A stretch of 64,000 nt of DNA from NCBI GenBank assembly GCA_019843655.1, contig JACDQD010000005.1, positions 32,808,954-32,872,953 of the forward strand, in the 5' to 3' direction. Below, one piece after another: positions 44,990-55,390 of this stretch (the first letter of the stretch is position 1; every line of letters begins with the position of its first letter). The stretch comes from Lethocerus indicus (taxonomy: Eukaryota; Arthropoda; Insecta; Hemiptera; Belostomatidae). The translations under genes and the position numbers were made by a program. The notes beneath the pieces were generated by a model. The model saw only the letters and a program-made list of their open reading frames with translations. It searched no databases and had not been told where the DNA came from.

Positions 44990-45895
44990 GATGTTTCTGT
45001 CTCCTCTCTCGCCGCTGTTCGGTTCTTTTGCTAGACCGGTTTCGGGGCCGCTCGCCATCTTCAGTAGCGCTGTGTCAGTAGTCACTGTTGGGGCACTTTG
45101 GATGTTTTTTTTGGGGGGGGGGGCATCCTCACTGCAGCACTGTCACTTTCACGTGCGCTGTCGGTGCAAGAACTGAAGATGGGTGGCGAGCGGCCGACAA
45201 ACCGGTCTAGCAAAAGACCTGCGAACCTACTGGAAAAACAACTTTTCATTTAGAGTCATGACGGTAAATGTGAAAGTGACAGTGGGCGGTGAGGACGGCC
45301 GAAAAACATCCAAAGTGCTAACACAGCGCTACTGAAGATGGCGAGCGGCCGACAAACCGGTCTAGCAAAAGACCTGCGAACCTACTGGAAAAACAACTTT
45401 TCATTTAGAGTCATGACGGTAAATGTGAAAGTGACAGTGGGCGGTGAGGACGGCCGAAAAACATCCTACAAGTGCTAACACAGCGCTACTGAAGATGGCG
45501 AGCGGCCGACAAACCGGTCTAGCAAAAGACCTGCGAACCTACTGGAAAAACAACTTTTCATTTAGAGTCATGACGGTAAATGTGAAAGTGACAGTGGGCG
45601 GTGAGGACGGCCGAAAAACATCCTACAAGTGCTAACACAGCGCTACTGAAGATGGCGAGCGGCCGACAAACCGGTCTAGCAAAAGACCTGCGAACCTACT
45701 GAAAACAACTTTCATCATGACGGTAAATGTGAAAAACAGTGGGCAAGGAAAAACATCCAAAGTGCTAACACAGCGCTACTGAAGATGGCGAGCGGCCGAC
45801 AAACCGGTCTAGCAAAAGACCGAACCGGCGGCGAGAGAGGAGACGGAAACACCACGAAACTACAGTATAATATTCCAACCCCTCGCAGACCACAA
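44990..45895. mobile_element. family A MITE with ~4-fold tandem right half
   Basis: One left half (44995-45165) is followed by right-half units starting GAAGATGG at 45175, 45334, 45491, 45648 and 45781, about 157 bp apart except for the last (133 bp). Each has GCGAGCGGCCGACAAACCGG, TCTAGCAAAAGACC, AAATGTGAAAGTGACAGTGG and AACACAGCGCTACT. The final unit ends with the terminus ATTCCAACCCCTCGCAGACC and ACAAAACAG. Confidence 0.88.
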
Positions 45896-45943
45896 AACAG
45901 TGATATTAAATAAAAATCATTTTTTCGGTCGTAAAATATTAGC

Positions 45944-46058
45944 TGTACCCGAAAGTAATCGACACTTCGACATCGCAATTCGTTTTATTTCGCTCAAAAA
46001 TAAACTTCAATTATCAAACACCGATATTATCCGCCAATTGTTGATTACTTTTGGGTAC
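45944..46058. mobile_element. family F MITE, complete, 115 bp
   Basis: GTACCCGAAAGTAATCGACAC at the left (partly quoted) and GTTGATTACTTTTGGGTAC at the right are inverted repeats with few mismatches. The ends resemble a second mariner lineage. The 69-codon frame through it is not a gene. Confidence 0.72.
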
Positions 46059-46559
46059 ACCGAATACAATTATTGGGTTCAGAAGGAGTTAAATTATAGC
46101 GCAGTTTGACCTTAACAATAGGCGTCTTTAGTTGACACCTGGAGCGGTACACTAATCTATTTTTAATCATAGAATTTATACACTAAACGATACGCTATTT
46201 TGTACTAAAATCTGTTTTGAACTTAATGCTTAACGGAGATGTACGGATGGAGGTTTGTTGAGGGACTTGGAACGGCCATCTATCGGGTTCCTGGACGGTC
46301 GAAGAAGTACGTCATATAACTCGTGGCGTCGTCCTGGCAACGCTAATCTGGAAAACGGAAATTGAAGGGGACGCTTCCAGTCCAACCCTTCCAATTCCCT
46401 CCCTCCCACCACCATCAACCCCCCAACAACCCCCCCTCCAGCCCTCGGTACGCTTTATTTTTAGTACAGCATTAGCATAGCCCCGCCCCCCCACGGTTCC
46501 AATTTACAAACCCCTTTCATTATTTTCGTATAATTTTTCACCGATCGTTTCACCCGTTC
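46059..46559. other. unannotated
   Basis: Unique DNA with C-rich runs near 46420-46490. No supported gene. Confidence 0.5.
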
Positions 46560-47400
46560 GGCCCAAAATGTGGGTTTTTAGATCCAAAATATCTGTTTTT
46601 AGGCCCAAAATCGGTCCAAAAATGCTGTTTTTAGGCGCAAAATCGGCACAAAAATGTGTTTTTAAGACCCCAAGATGGGTTTTTTAGGCCCAAAATCGGC
46701 ATAAAAATGCGGTTTTTTGCGCAAAATCAGCTGAAAGGAGGGGTTTTTAGGCCCAAAATAGAATCAAAAATGCGTTTTTAGGCCCAAAATCGGTCCAAAA
46801 ATGCTGTTTATTGGCGCGAAATCGGCCCAAAAATGTGTTTTTTAGACCCTAGATGGGGTTTTCAGGCCCAAAATCGGCATAAAAATGCGGTTTTTTTCGT
46901 AAAATCGGCCCAAAAAAGTGGTTTTTAGGTCCAAAATCTAGTCAAAAATGCTTTTAGACCCAAAAGCTGTTTTAAACAAAAACGGCATAAAATGCGGTTT
47001 TTAGGCCCAAAATGTGGTTTTAGGCGCCAAATCGGTCCAAAATGAGGCTTTTAGGCCCAAATATGCGGTTCTTAGCCGTAAAATCGGCCCAAAATGCTGT
47101 CTTTAGGCCCAAAATGAGGTTTTAGGCCCAAAATGAGGTTTTTAGGCCCAAAATGTGGTTTTAGGCCCAAAATCGGCATAAAAATGGGTTTTTAGGCCCA
47201 AAATGAGGTTTTGTCCCAAAATGCGGTTTTAGGCGCAAAATCGGCCCAAAATGTGGTTTTAGACCCAAAATGCTGTTTTTTAGGCCCAAAATCGGCATAA
47301 AAATGCTGTTGTTAAGCCCAAAAATGAGGCTCTTTGGCCCAAAAATGCGGTTTTCAAGCACAGAAATGTGGTCTTCAAGCACAAAATCGGCCCTGAAATG
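46560..47400 (-). repeat. family G-like minisatellite, block 6
   Basis: Units of AAAATGCGGTTTTTAGGCCC and AAAATCGGCATAAAAATG repeat. The AAAATCGGC part corresponds to the block 5 subfamily in the opposite orientation. Confidence 0.92.
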
Positions 47401-47424
47401 CCGGGCCGACGATCGGCCGTACAG

Positions 47425-47586
47425 AGAGAAATCACTAGAGTGGACGCGGACGAGAATCAGAACATCGTCGATAAAGACCGAGAAAACGTTACGTTTTCCT
47501 CTGTACGGGCCTATAAATACAGGCCTTTGATTCTATATCACCTCGGGGATAATTTAACCGAGAAGACGACACTAATATACGATTAA
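47425..47586 (+). CDS. candidate terminal exon beside a G array, unknown product
   Basis: After GGCCGTACAG (acceptor AG at 47423-47424) the frame reads REITRVDADENQNIVDKDRE, then NVTFSSVRAYKYRPLILYHL and ends IYD-TAA. The composition is protein-like with an acidic first half. ATTAAA, a variant polyadenylation hexamer, lies about 80 bp downstream. The acceptor has a weak pyrimidine tract. The product is not recognised. Confidence 0.33.
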   Translation, partial: REITRVDADENQNIVDKDRENVTFSSVRAYKYRPLILYHLGDNLTEKTTLIYD

Positions 47587-47830
47587 AAATACAGATTTCA
47601 TGTTGTCAGTGCCAAACCGATGTTGAATGTATCCGCAGCCGTTATCTGGGGGGAGTTGAAATAATCAATTAAAGACTGGCTGAGGATGTAATATATATGT
47701 AATGCGATAGCTGGTAGGTAGTGGTAGTGATACTGGTAGGTAGGCAGGTAGGTATTGTGTGACCTCGCGATCAATACACCTCGTGGCCCAGGTTGGCCGG
47801 TCTGCACACACACACACACACAGAAGGCGT
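47587..47830. other. unannotated; (GTAG)n-like and (CA)n
   Basis: GGTAGGTAG repeats near 47712-47752 and a short CA run at about 47805-47821. No gene seen. Confidence 0.6.
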
Positions 47831-47914
47831 CTAGCTTTCAAAACGCCACGAAATAATAGAATCTCTAGACGTTTCTAGACCCCCCCAAATTCGGGTCTGG
47901 AACGGGCGGAAGAA

Positions 47915-48517
47915 TCGCGCATCGATCGATGGCGTTTCACGCGAATTCGGCGATCGAACGCGAAAGTCAACGATCGCCGCTACGATTGTGGAGGAATTCC
48001 AAGCTTTCCCACAGAATCGGAGCAAATTCTGTCGCACTTTCACTGTGTACTGTCTAGTAGCGTTGGATGCAAAAAATGCTGTTTTTTGCCAAAATCGGCA
48101 TAAAAATGCTGTTTTTAGGCCCAAAAATGAGGTTTTTGTCCCAAAAATGCGGTTTGTAGGCGCAAAATCGGCCCTAAAATGTGGTTTTTAGACCCAAAAT
48201 CGGCATAAAAATGCTGTTTTTAGGTCCAAAAATATAGGTTTTTGTCCCAAAAATGCGGTTTGTAGGCGCAAAATCGGCCCAAAAATGCGGTTTTTCGGCC
48301 CAAAATGTGGTTTTCAGTGCCAAAATCGGCATAAAAATGGCGGAAGAATCGCACCGAGTCGTCGGCGATCGATGGCGTTTCACGCGAATTCGGCGATCGA
48401 ACGCGAAAGTCAACGATCGCCGATACGATTGTGGAGGAATTCCAAGCTTTCCCACAGAATCGGAGCAAATTCTGTCGCACTTTCACTGTGTACTGTCTAG
48501 AAGCGATGGATACAAAA
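47915..48517. repeat. ~150-bp direct duplication around a G array
   Basis: GGCGTTTCACGCGAATTCGG through TGTACTGTCTAG occurs at about 47932-48057 and 48373-48499 with only a few differences. A family G-like block in minus orientation fills 48073-48335. Several frames on both strands are open through the duplicated part (for example plus TIVEEFQAFPQNRSKFCRTF; minus KVRQNLLRFCGKAWNSSTIV), so its coding status cannot be decided. Confidence 0.85.
48073..48335 (-). repeat. family G-like minisatellite, block 7
   Basis: AAAATGCTGTTTTTAGGCCC, AAAATCGGCATAAAAATG and AAAAATGCGGTTTGTAGGCG repeat between the two copies of the duplicated segment. Confidence 0.88.
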
Positions 48518-48799
48518 CCGCCTACAGTTTTTTAGGTATATCATTGAAGATATTCAGCAGGAAACGTACTTAATACGTCTTAATTACGGTTAATATTTAT
48601 GACGTTCGTCCGGCCGTTGTACAAAATGTAAGGCCGGTTCAGTTTCACTTTTCCCTTTACAGAGAAATCGGGGACTAGAATCGATTGAGACGCGAAAATC
48701 GCGTTTTTTATCACGGCCGAACAAACGCTTTTTTTCTCGCGCAAATGCACAAATCACTAATTCAAATACTGTTGGCTAGAAAACGGTTTCTCAGATTTT

Positions 48800-48950
48800 G
48801 CGCCGGTCGTCTTCAGTAGCGGTTTTAGTCACTGCCACTTGTACTGGCAAATTTCTGGAGACGAGATCCAGCAAAATCGGTATAAGTGACGGCGACAGCG
48901 GCAGTGGGGATGACAGAAAAGCGACCGCTACTGAAGACCGCCAAACCGAC
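48800..48950. mobile_element. family A MITE, strongly diverged copy
   Basis: GCCGGTCGTCTTCAGTAGCG and ACTGCCACTTGTACTGG face GACCGCTACTGAAGACCGCC. The inverse arrangement is kept while most of the length is lost. 48518-48799 holds no supported gene. Confidence 0.55.
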
Positions 48951-49111
48951 AAAAACAGGAGAATCGTGTCCGTCCTTCGGGACGGCATCCCCTTTAATGT
49001 TTCATGGAATGAACGGCCGGAGCTGTTGCCCTTCTCCAGTAGGCCGAGATTCAAAATTGCCCATTAAGCGGGATGACTCTGATCGATTGTAGTGGTCGTG
49101 GCGGCTAACGC

Positions 49112-49115
<4 letters not shown>

Positions 49116-49151
<36 letters not shown>
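49116..49151. repeat. (TA)n microsatellite
   Basis: About 18 TA units. The flanks 48951-49115 and 49152-49327 hold no supported gene. Confidence 0.95.
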
Positions 49152-49154
<3 letters not shown>

Positions 49155-49327
49155 ATATTGGCTCTATGCCTCGGTCTCATTAAAACTGAAATCGTCCTAT
49201 AATTGAACGCGGCGTCGAAACCACTCCTATTTGGCACTCTGACCAAGGTCACCCGGCTGGAGTGCCGCACCTCTGCCAACGCTGGAGAAATATAATATCC
49301 GATACGGCCCAACAATATTCAAATAGA

Positions 49328-49490
49328 CGGTGGGTCTTCCGCTGGACCGGTTTCGGGGCCGCTCGCCATCGTCTTCAGTAGCGCTCTATTAGTCACCGTC
49401 GGGGGCATCCTCACCGCTACTGAAGAAGACGGCGAGCGGCCCCGAAACCGGTCTAGCAAAAGACCGGCGAGAGGCCACAAAACAGGTATG
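49328..49490. mobile_element. family A MITE, compact near-perfect palindrome
   Basis: GGTCTTCCGCTGGACCGG, GGGGCCGCTCGCCATCGTC and TTCAGTAGCGCT are mirrored by CCGCTACTGAAGAAGACGGC, GAGCGGCCCCGAAACCGG and TCTAGCAAAAGACCGG. The centre is only about 50 bp. It ends in CCACAAAACAGGTATG. Confidence 0.8.
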
Positions 49491-49690
49491 TTAAGCTTGG
49501 CGAACATGAAGTGGAACATAAAGTGAAATTCAGTCCGTTAAATAATAACTATAAATACAATTTGATAAGAAGTTGAGGAGTTCTTCAAGAGGGGAATTGA
49601 TTTGCCGGGGAAAAGTGGCAGAGAAAGAAGAGAGAAAGTTTCTTTTTCAGCAGAATAAAATGAATTCCAAAGTCAAAACTTCGTTCACTT
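49491..49690 (+). repeat. segment homologous to 13.44-13.69 kb
   Basis: GTTGAGGAGTTCTTCAAGA, AAAAGTGGC, CAGCAGAATAAAATGAATTC and CACTTTCGGC occur in the same order as at 13440-13690, and again just right of a family A copy. Confidence 0.5.
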
Positions 49691-49772
49691 TCGGCTACCG
49701 CTAATATGTTCAAACTATAGGATTGATAAGAGATCAATCGTTGGTAAATTGGAGAAAAAAATGTTAGACAGG

Positions 49773-49778
49773 TTTATT
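49773..49778 (-). promoter_or_regulatory. candidate polyadenylation signal AATAAA (minus strand)
   Basis: TTTATT on the plus strand reads AATAAA on the minus strand, about 136 bp past the TAG of the exon at 49914-50146. Confidence 0.4.
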
Positions 49779-49913
49779 ATTCTTTTGTATTCCTACTTTA
49801 TGCAACCGAAGTTTACTACCAATTAGAAAAAAATTTTCTAATTGGGACAAATCCGGGAACAGGAAAAATTCCCGACAGAGCCGGAAAGCAAATTGTGTGA
49901 CAAATGTGGAACA

Positions 49914-50146
49914 CTACGCGTATCGGGGTTGACTTTGATAGTTCATTTCCATTTCGTACATCGTCTTCAAGTCTAGGCCTTTGTCGTCGGCGAGGTTTGT
50001 AATAGGCCCGGTCTTCTGGAGCTGATCGAGAAGTGGTCGTCCTTCAAAGTACGTCAAAGAAAGGTATACGTCGAGTGTGATACCACCGGCCTTGCCGGCT
50101 ACCAATTCTCTGTTTCCTCGCCAATCAATTCGCCGACATAATAATT
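49914..50146 (-). CDS. candidate terminal exon, minus strand, unknown product
   Basis: The minus-strand frame reads LCRRIDWRGNRELVAGKAGG, TLDVYLSLTYFEGRPLLDQL and DDKGLDLKTMYEMEMNYQSQ and ends PRYA-TAG, about 76 residues. AACTGTAG gives an acceptor AG at 50147-50148 with a weak pyrimidine tract. The frame remains open into the family A element that begins about 15 bp upstream, so the element may lie in the intron or may have cut the exon. AATAAA follows about 136 bp after the stop. Composition is strongly protein-like; the family is not recognised. Confidence 0.45.
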
Positions 50147-50162
50147 CTACAGTTTCAATATA

Positions 50163-50325
50163 CCCGTTTTGTGGTCTGCGAGGGGTTGGAATGGGCTGTA
50201 GTTTCGCCGGTTTCGGTCTTTTGCCAGACCGGTTTCGGGGCCGCTCGCCATCTTCAGTAGCGCACTTTGGATGTTTTTCGGGCATCCTCACTGCCCACTC
50301 GCGTCACTTTCGCGTGTACTTTTAT
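50163..50325 (+). mobile_element. family A left half, element split by G/H repeats
   Basis: The terminus CGTTTTGTGGTCTGCGAGGG is followed by GGTCTTTTGCCAGACCGG, CTCGCCATCTTCAGTAGCGC and GCATCCTCACTGCCCACTCG. It ends near TCGCGTGTACTTTTATGAC, where the right half should start. The right half occurs at 51112-51275. Confidence 0.78.
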
Positions 50326-50335
50326 GACCGAAAAT

Positions 50336-50515
50336 GGCCTAAAAAAAAGCAGTTTTTAAATCCAAAAATGCACTTTTCAGATGCAAAATTGGCCCGAGAA
50401 TGGGGTTTTTTTGACTCAAAAATACGGTTGTTAGACCCACGATTGGTCCTAAAATGTTGATTTTAGACCCAAAATGGGGTTTTAGAAGCAAAATAAAAAA
50501 TAGGGTTTTAGGCTG
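50336..50515 (-). repeat. family G minisatellite, block 8
   Basis: About 3-4 diverged units (CAAAAATGCACTTTTCAGAT, GCAAAATTGGCCCGAG, AATACGGTTGTTAGACCC). It runs straight into the inverted 104-bp satellite. Confidence 0.85.
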
Positions 50516-50975
50516 AAAATTTTCGAAAAACCTAAATTTTCGATTTTCAACCCGCCATTTCAGGGGCAAGTGTAACTCACTATTGTACACTTGTGGGTGG
50601 AATATGGGATCGATCTGTGAAAATTTTCGAAAAACCTAAATTTTCGATTTTCAACCCTCCGTTTCAGGGGCAAGTGTAACTCACTTTGGTACACTTGTGG
50701 GTGGAATATGGGATCGATGCGTGAAAATTTTCGAAAAACCTAAATTTTCGATTTTCAACCCTCCGTTTCAGGGGCAAGTGTAACTCACTTTGGTACACTT
50801 GTGGGTGGAATATGGGATCGATCTGTGAAAATTTTCGAAAAACCTAAATTTTTGATTTTCAACCCGCCGTTTCAGGGGCAAGTGTAATTCACTTTGGTAC
50901 ACTTGTGGGTGGAATATGGGATCGATCTGTGAAAATTTTCCAAAAACTTAAATTTTCGATTTTCAACCCGCCGTC
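50516..50975 (-). repeat. family H satellite, inverted block (~4.4 copies)
   Basis: GAAAAACCTAAATTTTCGAT, TTTCAGGGGCAAGTGTAACT, TTGGTACACTTGTGGGTGG and AATATGGGATCGAT recur every ~104 bp. It is the reverse complement of the satellite at 25.46-27.84 kb, with fixed differences such as CTCCGTTTC and ATC(T)GTGAA. The G-then-H order equals the right-hand junction at 27.84 kb read in reverse. Confidence 0.95.
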
Positions 50976-50998
50976 TTTGAGTTCAATTGGCACAGGAA

Positions 50999-51047
50999 CT
51001 ATGACAAACGAAATTCAATTCTTGCGACAATTCTGATACACCCTGTT
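50999..51047 (-). mobile_element. possible family C terminus
   Basis: AATTCTTGCGACAATTCTGATACACCCTG (partly) resembles the TTGCGTCAACTTTTGGGACACC end of family C, with several mismatches. Confidence 0.35.
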
Positions 51048-51111
51048 ATAAGATACAAAAAAATACATTTAACAGAGGCACTCGATTTATTTTTATTTTA
51101 CTACAGTATAT

Positions 51112-51275
51112 ATGTGAAAGTGACAGTGGGCAGTGAGAGGATGCCCCCCAAAAAAAACATCCAAAGTGCCCCAACAGTGACAGTAACACAGCGCTACTGA
51201 AGATGGCGAGCGGCGGCCGACAAACCGGTCTAGCAAAAGACCGAACAGCAGCGAGAGAAACATAACGAACCTACA
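51112..51275 (+). mobile_element. family A right half, partner of 50163-50325
   Basis: ATGTGAAAGTGACAGTGGGC, GTGAGAGGATGCCCC, CATCCAAAGTGCCCCAAC, GCGCTACTGAAGATGGCGAG and ACCGGTCTAGCAAAAGACC are present in the order expected for the second half of a complete element. Confidence 0.78.
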
Positions 51276-52531
51276 ATTCTACTGTTTATTCGCCGGTGGG
51301 GAAAATCCGGAATATTCTTCGGTTTAAAGAAGGCGAACTTGAAAGGAAAGGGATGAAAGATTGAGTGTTACGCGATTAGCCGAATTCGCAGTCGGGGGCT
51401 AAAAATAAGGGAATGAAACCCATTACCCCCCCCCTTTTTTTTCCCCCCCCCGGCCAACACAGGCCGGGCCGCCGGGATGTAAATGGCCCCTTTTCAATTC
51501 GGCGGCTTTAAATATAGGCCAGGGGTTATTACCGGGACGTTTGAGGGCGGGGGGGTGGGTGGCTTAAAAGCCCGGGCGAACAATGCCCCGGCGGCGGGGG
51601 TATGTGAAACAAGTGGCCGAGAAGCACTGTCGGTAATGGAAGGTGGACCTTAAAAGGGCTACATTAGGGCCCTACAGTGGGGTTTGTGGGGTGGGGGTGC
51701 TTTGGGGGTACATTGTAATAAGCGGCATACACAGACACAGACACAGATACGCGCTGGTGGGAGATGCAGGTTCCTTCACCTGGCAAATGTCCAGGGATGG
51801 AGGGAGGGTGGTGGGGGGGGGGGGAGGGCCTCCATTTGTTAAGCAAATCACCGCAGTTTTAGCTAATTGCATGGGTGGGGGGAGGGGGGGGAGGGGGGGG
51901 CGGCTCCCTACTATTAAGCAATGCTGGCTTTACCTTTCGCGCATTGTCATGCTAATGGCTCCCGGTTATGGTTGAGAGGGATGGATGGACGGATGGATGG
52001 ATGGAGGGTGGGTAGGGAGGGATGGAGGGGAAAACCTGGTTTATATCTGGTACCTCAGGGCGGCCGGGGAAGGACCGAGTACGTCCATGACCCTTGGGGG
52101 ACCCGAAAGGTCTCTCTCGTCCGCGTGTTGCGTAACACTTGCGCAATACGCGTCCGACACAGAGTGGGAGGAGGTGTGCGCGTGAAAAATACCAATTCGT
52201 TTATTGCGAAATTCAATAATTTAAACCCTCATAACGTAGGTATGAAAAAATTCTCCGCTGTAACGATAAGCAGGTGGTTGTGAAATTGCGATTGAAAAAA
52301 AAAAGGAAAAAATCCCGAAAGTCGTGAGATAAAAATGCATACAACTGGATCGATATTTTTTCAACCCTAAAACTGTAACAATCCGTAAACGGATTGTTTG
52401 ATTTTCAAACGGCGAATTACTGCTACGACTGTACCCAATTTCAGTTGCATTTCTGCCCTTAATATAATGAGTCTGTGTTGTAACATTTAATCGATCTTAG
52501 CCAACTGACAACATACAAATCCGTATTGTGT
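51276..52531. other. unannotated; poly-G clusters and GATG repeats
   Basis: Runs of 7-13 G cluster at about 51810-51905, with GGATGGATGG repeats at about 51978-52025. Overlapping frames at 51643-52283 are GC-driven and not recognised. Most of the rest looks unique. Confidence 0.55.
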
Positions 52532-52703
52532 AACCGTAGATTTGTTATGTTTCTGTCTCTTCTCGCCAGACGGGGGGTTTCGGCCGTTCGCCGTCTTCAG
52601 TAGCGCTGTGTTGGCCACCGTTGGGGCCACTTTCGATATGTTTTTCCTGGGGGTCACTGTCACTTGTACTGTCGTCTTCTACTGTATTCCAACCCCTCGC
52701 AGA
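52532..52703. mobile_element. family A left half joined to a right terminus
   Basis: GTTTCTGTCTCTTCTCGCC, TTCGGCCGTTCGCCGTCTTC and GTCACTGTCACTTGTACTG are followed directly by TGTATTCCAACCCCTCGCAG. The whole inner right half is deleted. Confidence 0.65.
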
Positions 52704-53452
52704 AAAATACCAATTCATTTCTGCGAAATTCAACAATAGAAACCCTTATATATATAATGACAGGGATCACTTTCATCATCCCGCTGAGTAAGCCGTATTT
52801 TCGAAGTTCTATTCGCTTAATTACTCTCGGTGTGAAAAAAGGGAAACAGAAAAAAAAAAAAATTTTTTTTTCCCACCCTCTGATAATATAAAATGTATCG
52901 GGACAGAATGTAATAGGGGATGGGGGCGACAGAAGTGAAAACAAAAAGATTACCCCGCTTTGTGATCGGGGAAGGACTCGGTTATTGAAAAAGGGCTCTG
53001 CCTCCTCCTGTTCCTCCTCCTCCTCCTTCCTCATCCTAAAGAAATTCATCTTAGTCCAGAAGAAACGGGAATCGACGCCTCTGGACCAGTCGCACTTAGC
53101 AGAATTAATATTTCCCCCCCCCCCCCCCCCCGAAAAACATCCCTACTTCAATTTCTCCGGACGAAAAAACTTTTTTCGGCGGGAAACGTGTTTTTTTTCC
53201 TTTTCTTTTACCCCTGAATTAATGAAAACCGAGTACAGAACTGTTACGCCGTAGAGTAGATTTTATGTTACTTGCGCCAACTACATTTTAACCCCAACTG
53301 AAGACCGTTCGATTCACGACGCCTTTTGGCGTCAATTTCAAATAAAAAAAAAAGCGACAAAGTTTACTCCACTAATTAAACATTAGACCCGGACAAAAAC
53401 ATGCGTTTTGGGTATTTTTTGCTTTTTTGTTTGCGAATATTAGAGAGAAAAA
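52704..53452. other. unannotated
   Basis: A/T and C homopolymers (a long C run at about 53113-53130) and TCC repeats near 53005-53030. No supported gene. Confidence 0.5.
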
Positions 53453-53686
53453 TATAGGGGGGGGAGGTGTCACGAAAATTAACGCAAGATTTGAATTCGC
53501 CACAATTCTTGTTGTGGCAACCCTTTTTAAAAAAAAAATAATATACCATTTTAGGGTTTCAGTACAAATTGAGCGTTTTCAAACGTTGAACAATATTTAA
53601 AAAAAAAAAATAATCGAAAAGTTCGGCCGCCAAAGTACGATTCAAATATTGCGCTAATTTTCGGGACACACCCCTATATATTTCAG
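53453..53686. mobile_element. family C MITE, complete, ~234 bp
   Basis: The left end is TATAGGGGGGGGAGGTGTCAC, with AAAATTAACGCAAGATTTGA; the right end TTCAAATATTGCGCTAATTT, with TCGGGACACACCCCTATA (all partly quoted). The interior matches 34346-34528 in reverse, including GCCACAATTCTTG and TTTAGGGTTTCAGTAC. Confidence 0.75.
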
Positions 53687-53708
53687 AGATGGTAAAATCA
53701 ATCGAATA

Positions 53709-54071
<363 letters not shown>

Positions 54072-54227
54072 TGTCCGGCGGCCCAGACGGACAAATTGGG
54101 CAGTTCGGCCCGGAGACGTCAAAGGAAAGAAAAAAGGATTCGGGGAGAAATAAAGAGGAAAGACATTGCGGACGGAAGGTTGAAAAGAAAGAGGATTGCC
54201 GAGTGCGGACACGTCTGCCCACAGCGG

Positions 54228-54530
<303 letters not shown>

Positions 54531-54914
54531 TATCGTGCACTAAGTGCACCTATAATGGGGTGCAAGTGCAGTTTCTTTTAATCGAAACAGGGGGAGACCA
54601 ACCAAATAACAGACAGTTTATAATATGAAACGCCGGGTCGTCAATAATTTACAATCGATTACGCAACGTTGCACGGGCATTTCAATGGGGTAATGCAATT
54701 GATCTGGAAAAAAAAAGGAAAGGAAATAAATAAAGTCGGTCATTTCCCACCGCGGTTCTTTCGAAGGTCGAGGCAAATTACAGACAGAAAGCAAAAAGGC
54801 GTCTGTCCAGAGACCTATTTATAATCTCTCCTCGCGTTTACAATAATCACTTTGACGCGTCTATTGCACATTCAGAGTGGCCTCAATTGCTTTCAAACCG
54901 CCCGAAAATACCGT
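54531..54914. other. unannotated
   Basis: Unique-looking DNA with no gene recognised. Confidence 0.5.
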
Positions 54915-55390
54915 TTTCTTCGCCCAAACGGCCTAGTGTAAACTCAGAAATTGCTTTAGAAACCGGCCCTAGTATTGAATATTCAAAATTGACCTGAAAC
55001 CGTAATTCAAAGTCCGAAAATCGGACGAAATCTTATCTTTCATACGATAATAGAACCACCCCCACCCCCCCCCCAAAAGTGTACCCTCAAACCTATACTT
55101 TCTACAACCCTTATTGCGTTTAAAAACCGGCCTGAAATACAATCCACTATCGATTACATTGTTACCACTGGCAATTTTTGGCAAAGTGGCAATAAACATT
55201 TCAGACTGTATACTCTACTGTAGGTTTGAGACGTAAAAAAGAGCGAAATTTTTTTTTTTTAAACAGGTCCCCCAAACCCTATTTTTCACCACAAAGGTAT
55301 TTTATTGCCTTTGAAATGCGACCGAAACCACCCCCCAATGTTCTACTCCGAAATCTAATGTTCTACAGCAGCTAATATTGTACGACAATG
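54915..55390 (+). repeat. family L dispersed repeat, copy 2, interrupted
   Basis: TAAACTCAGAAATTGCTTTAG, CTGAAACCGTAATTCAAAGT and TCTACAACCCTTATTGCG correspond to 33985-34345. The match resumes after about 55290 with TTGCCTTTGAAATGCGACCG and CAGCAGCTAATATTG. The piece between carries a family B fragment. Confidence 0.6.
55146..55245 (-). mobile_element. family B fragment nested in family L
   Basis: AAACATTTCAGACTGTATAC and TCTACTGTAGGTTTGAGACG correspond to the central part of family B with the TA site unexpanded. The termini are not recognisable. Confidence 0.5.
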
